A stretch of 32,703 nucleotides of DNA from assembly GCA_018221125.1 (NCBI GenBank), contig JAAOYC010000031.1:1-32703 (forward strand), read 5' to 3'. The position numbers and the translations under genes were made by a program. This DNA is from Candidatus Woesearchaeota archaeon (GTDB lineage: Archaea; Nanobdellota; Nanobdellia; Woesearchaeales; WJKL01). Shown here piece by piece: positions 30,753-32,703 of the stretch. Numbering within the stretch: the stretch's first letter is position 1; each line of letters opens with the position of its first letter. The notes below the pieces were generated by a model. That model was given only the letters and a program-made list of their open reading frames with translations, was not told where the DNA came from and searched no databases.

Positions 30753-31224
30753 ATTAGGAGACAGCTGCAAAAGATGCAACAAGTGCTGCACTTATGGAAC
30801 TGGCTTTTTGACAAAAGCCGACATCCACAGGATTGCAAGGCATTTGAAGCTGACAGAAGCTGGCTTAAAGAAAACTTGTTTAGAACCTGTAACTAAATTC
30901 AACACAACATTATACCGTCCATTATCAGTAAAGAACAAGAAACCATACGGAACATGCATGTTTTTTAATGCAAGCAAAGGATGCACAATCCACAAGGTAA
31001 AACCATTGCACTGCAGGATATCAACCTGCGATGAAAATGGAGAAGAGATTTCAGTTTGGTTTCATCTGAATTATTTTGTCAATCCAACTGACCCAGAGTC
31101 TATAAGGCAGTGGAAATTATATTTGGATTCAGAAGGAAAGAACATCCCAGGAGGAACTGTTGAAGAATTAGTTCCTGATAAAAAGATATTAAAGAAAATA
31201 CTGAATTACGAGGTGCTAAAATGA
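30712..31224 (+). CDS. YkgJ-type cysteine cluster protein
   Basis: 170 residues. It contains the CxxCxxCC cluster, DSCKRCNKCCTYGTG at about residues 17-31, which defines the YkgJ-like family and is thought to bind zinc or an iron-sulfur centre. Further Cys and His follow in GTCMFFNASKGCTIHKVKPLHCRISTC (about 82-109), the usual second half of the site (C...C.IH..KP..CR). The C-terminal third is helical. Function is not established for the family. It lies in the grpE operon, and its stop overlaps the next start (ATGA). Confidence 0.85.
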   Translation: MKISKKTTIAEILRLGDSCKRCNKCCTYGTGFLTKADIHRIARHLKLTEAGLKKTCLEPVTKFNTTLYRPLSVKNKKPYGTCMFFNASKGCTIHKVKPLHCRISTCDENGEEISVWFHLNYFVNPTDPESIRQWKLYLDSEGKNIPGGTVEELVPDKKILKKILNYEVLK

Positions 31225-31673
31225 AGATTGAAAAAGCAAACACAGAAGAACTAAAACAATCAGTTCAATTGTATAAAGAAGCATTTCCAGTGCATAACAT
31301 CTTTCAAAAACCAGAAGATGAAGTTTTTAATTATCTGGAAACAATTGAAGGAGAACTTATTGTGGCAATTGAAGATGATAAAGTTGTTGGAGGACTGTTG
31401 ATAGTTTATGAAGAGAAGATCCCAGAACATACAAGAGCAAGATTCAAGCATATAGCAGTTGCAAAAGATCATCAGCATAAAGGAGTTGGCTCTGAATTGC
31501 TGAAAAAAGCAGAAGAGATTGTTGGAAAAGGAAAAATAGAGATTCACGCTGCTGAAACAGAAGAAGAACTTGCTGAATTCTATAAGAAGAATGGATATGA
31601 AGTAGAAGGAGAACTAAAATCTCATTACAGGCCAGGAGAAAAATGTACTATTTTAGGGAAGGTGTTAGAATGA
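31221..31673 (+). CDS. GNAT-family N-acetyltransferase
   Basis: 150 residues. The acetyl-CoA motif A is clear: ARFKHIAVAKDHQHKGVGSELLKKAEEIV (about 73-100), with the (Q/R)xxGxG/A loop as HKGVGS. The preceding strand VVGGLLIVYE and the following IEIHAAETEEELAEFYKKNGYEVEG (motif B, ending in the NGY common to GNATs) complete the fold. The substrate is unknown. Start and stop both overlap neighbours by ATGA, so it is translationally coupled in the operon. Confidence 0.85.
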   Translation: MKIEKANTEELKQSVQLYKEAFPVHNIFQKPEDEVFNYLETIEGELIVAIEDDKVVGGLLIVYEEKIPEHTRARFKHIAVAKDHQHKGVGSELLKKAEEIVGKGKIEIHAAETEEELAEFYKKNGYEVEGELKSHYRPGEKCTILGKVLE

Positions 31674-32299
31674 AGGTGGTTGTATTAATAGAAGGAGTTC
31701 ATGAAGATAAATTAGATGATGAAGGAAAAATCATTGGCTGCACTGAGATATGTGGAGCAATAACTTTATTGAAAGCAGAAAATGAAAAAGAAGAAAATAT
31801 TATTGTGGATACAGGAAATCGTGGTTTTGAACAAGAGATTATTACTGCATTGAAGAAAGAAGGACTAAAACCAGAAGATGTTGGTTATGTCATTAACACA
31901 CATAGTCATTTTGATCATCTTGCTAATAATTATCTTTTCAAAAATGCTAAAGTGACTGCAAGTGGAATATGGTTTAACAATCCTGATAGATCCCTGGACC
32001 TTATAGAACCAGCAAATATCCCTGGGATAGAGATAATTAGCACACCAGGCCATGCTCCAAGTCATATATCAGTTATAGTAAAAAGTGAAGGAAAAACATA
32101 TGTTATTGCAGGAGATGCTATGCATGAGAGATATATCAAAGAAGGATTGGTAGGTTTCCCGCCAAATCAAGATTATATTGACAGTGCCAAAAAAATAGTT
32201 GACATGGCAGATGTAATCATCCCAGGGCATGGAAGAGTTATACAAGGTAATGATTTAGAAGAATTAAAACAAGCTGTTTACAAGATGGAGGTTAAATAA
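31670..32299 (+). CDS. Metallo-beta-lactamase-fold hydrolase
   Basis: 209 residues from the ATG at 31670, which overlaps the previous stop and has GGTG 5 bases upstream; an in-frame ATG at 31643 would overlap the GNAT gene by 31 bases. It has the metal-binding motif THSHFDHLANN (His78, His80, Asp82, His83), TPGHAPSHISV (further His), IAGDAM (bridging Asp) and IPGHGRV (last His), so a dinuclear site is complete. The small size and MKVVVLIEGV opening resemble MBLAC1-like hydrolases. The substrate cannot be read from the sequence; candidates are glyoxalase II-type thioesters or nucleic acids. Confidence 0.87.
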   Translation: MKVVVLIEGVHEDKLDDEGKIIGCTEICGAITLLKAENEKEENIIVDTGNRGFEQEIITALKKEGLKPEDVGYVINTHSHFDHLANNYLFKNAKVTASGIWFNNPDRSLDLIEPANIPGIEIISTPGHAPSHISVIVKSEGKTYVIAGDAMHERYIKEGLVGFPPNQDYIDSAKKIVDMADVIIPGHGRVIQGNDLEELKQAVYKMEVK

Positions 32300-32300
32300 A

Positions 32301-32657
32301 ATGACTGAAAAAAAATCAATAAACATAGGGATCAATGATGGAAATGAATTCTTTGCTCACGAAACAAGTGTTCATTTTAATCCAACACAGTTCATCATAG
32401 ATTTTAGGAATATAACACCAAGACTAGACCCAAGAGCAAAAGAAACACCATTCATGGTATTAAAGCATAATCTGATATTGATTGACCCGTGGCATGCAAA
32501 AGAAGTCTTAAGGATCTTGACAAACACAATTGAAAGATATGAAAAGCAGTTTGGCAGGATTGACCAGCCAAAAGCAGTGAAGAAATACCTGAAAGAAGCG
32601 AAGAAGCTAAAAGACAAAAAAGTACCAAAATCACAAACACCAAGTTATATGGGGTAA
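32301..32657 (+). CDS. DUF3467 family protein
   Basis: 118 residues. It matches the DUF3467 pattern: VHFNPTQFIIDFRNITPRL, MVLKHNLILIDPWHAKEVLRIL (usual xxVxMSPxHAKxLL) and TIERYEKQFGRI (usual NIxxYExxFGxI). A basic helical tail follows (KAVKKYLKEAKKLKDKK). The function is unknown; the family is small and cytoplasmic. It begins one base after the preceding stop and ends 3 bases before the next gene, so it belongs to the same operon. Confidence 0.88.
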   Translation: MTEKKSINIGINDGNEFFAHETSVHFNPTQFIIDFRNITPRLDPRAKETPFMVLKHNLILIDPWHAKEVLRILTNTIERYEKQFGRIDQPKAVKKYLKEAKKLKDKKVPKSQTPSYMG

Positions 32658-32660
32658 AAG

Positions 32661-32703
32661 ATGGATGAGATAGAAGTCAAGATATTGGAGATCGATCCAG
32701 ATA
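32661..32703 (+). CDS. CYTH-domain protein (CyaB-like), 3'-truncated by the window edge
   Basis: Only the first 14 codons are present: MDEIEVKILEIDPD. The ExExK motif near the start (EIEVK) is the hallmark of CYTH enzymes (class IV adenylate cyclase CyaB or triphosphatases), and EIEVKILEID is a typical archaeal CyaB opening. The call rests on this short stretch and the operon spacing. Confidence 0.6.
   Translation, partial: MDEIEVKILEIDPD

Noticed and set aside
1-32703. CRISPR array, insertion sequence or rRNA
   Set aside because: No spaced short direct repeats, transposase frame or rRNA signature was seen on either strand.

Overview
The window looks like part of an archaeal chromosome. AT-rich TATA boxes sit about 25 bp upstream of leaderless starts, other starts have GGGGG or GGAGG ribosome binding sites, and a tRNA gene carries a bulge-helix-bulge intron. 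The mix of large exported proteins with a QITIF-type N-terminal anchor, an archaeal PurO, MazEF-like and nucleotidyltransferase genes, and a DnaK-type co-chaperone fits a DPANN-like archaeon (Woesearchaeota/Pacearchaeota type). That placement is inference from gene style, not a phylogenetic result.

Layout. (1) 1-10858, plus strand: a tightly packed operon-like run of exported and membrane proteins. It holds a truncated surface protein, a multi-pass membrane protein, a nucleotidyltransferase with a 47-residue partner, a 639-residue N-anchored exported protein, a 1764-residue Fn3/Ig-like Cys-rich protein, and a second multi-pass protein resembling the first. (2) 10855-21036, minus strand: a purine biosynthesis operon in the order purSL-purQ-purD-purN-purC-purO-purM plus an unknown 309-codon gene. 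PurS is apparently fused to PurL. purF, purE, purB and the AICAR formyltransferase are not in the window. (3) 21134-22897, minus strand: two unrecognised genes. A 58-bp gap-free near-repeat spans the stop codon of each and lies upstream of the next gene, including purL. (4) 22991-24876: an SPFH/stomatin gene, a ribbon-helix-helix/MazF toxin-antitoxin pair with a candidate operator, and an unknown 123-codon gene. (5) 24934-27936, minus strand: a SIMPL-domain lipoprotein, a serpin lipoprotein and a DUF1385 (YqhQ-like) membrane protein. (6) 28020-29306: a membrane-anchored Ig-like protein, then a decayed region with two copies of the 3' end of a regulator gene, a degenerate tRNA copy and an intact-looking type II tRNA. 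(7) 29307-32703: a winged-helix regulator with a small phosphatase gene, divergent from a plus-strand operon of grpE, a small overlapping ORF, YkgJ-type, GNAT, metallo-beta-lactamase-fold, DUF3467 and CYTH genes.

The most unusual items are these. The type II tRNA has a 16-nt T-loop intron in a well-formed bulge-helix-bulge and an apparent GAA anticodon, and lies beside a decayed copy of itself. The 58-bp duplicated element may link the purine operon to two unknown genes. A perfect hairpin sequesters the ribosome binding site of the SIMPL lipoprotein gene. Overlapping AAATCAAC palindromes lie at the grpE promoter. Two similar membrane proteins bracket the large exported proteins.
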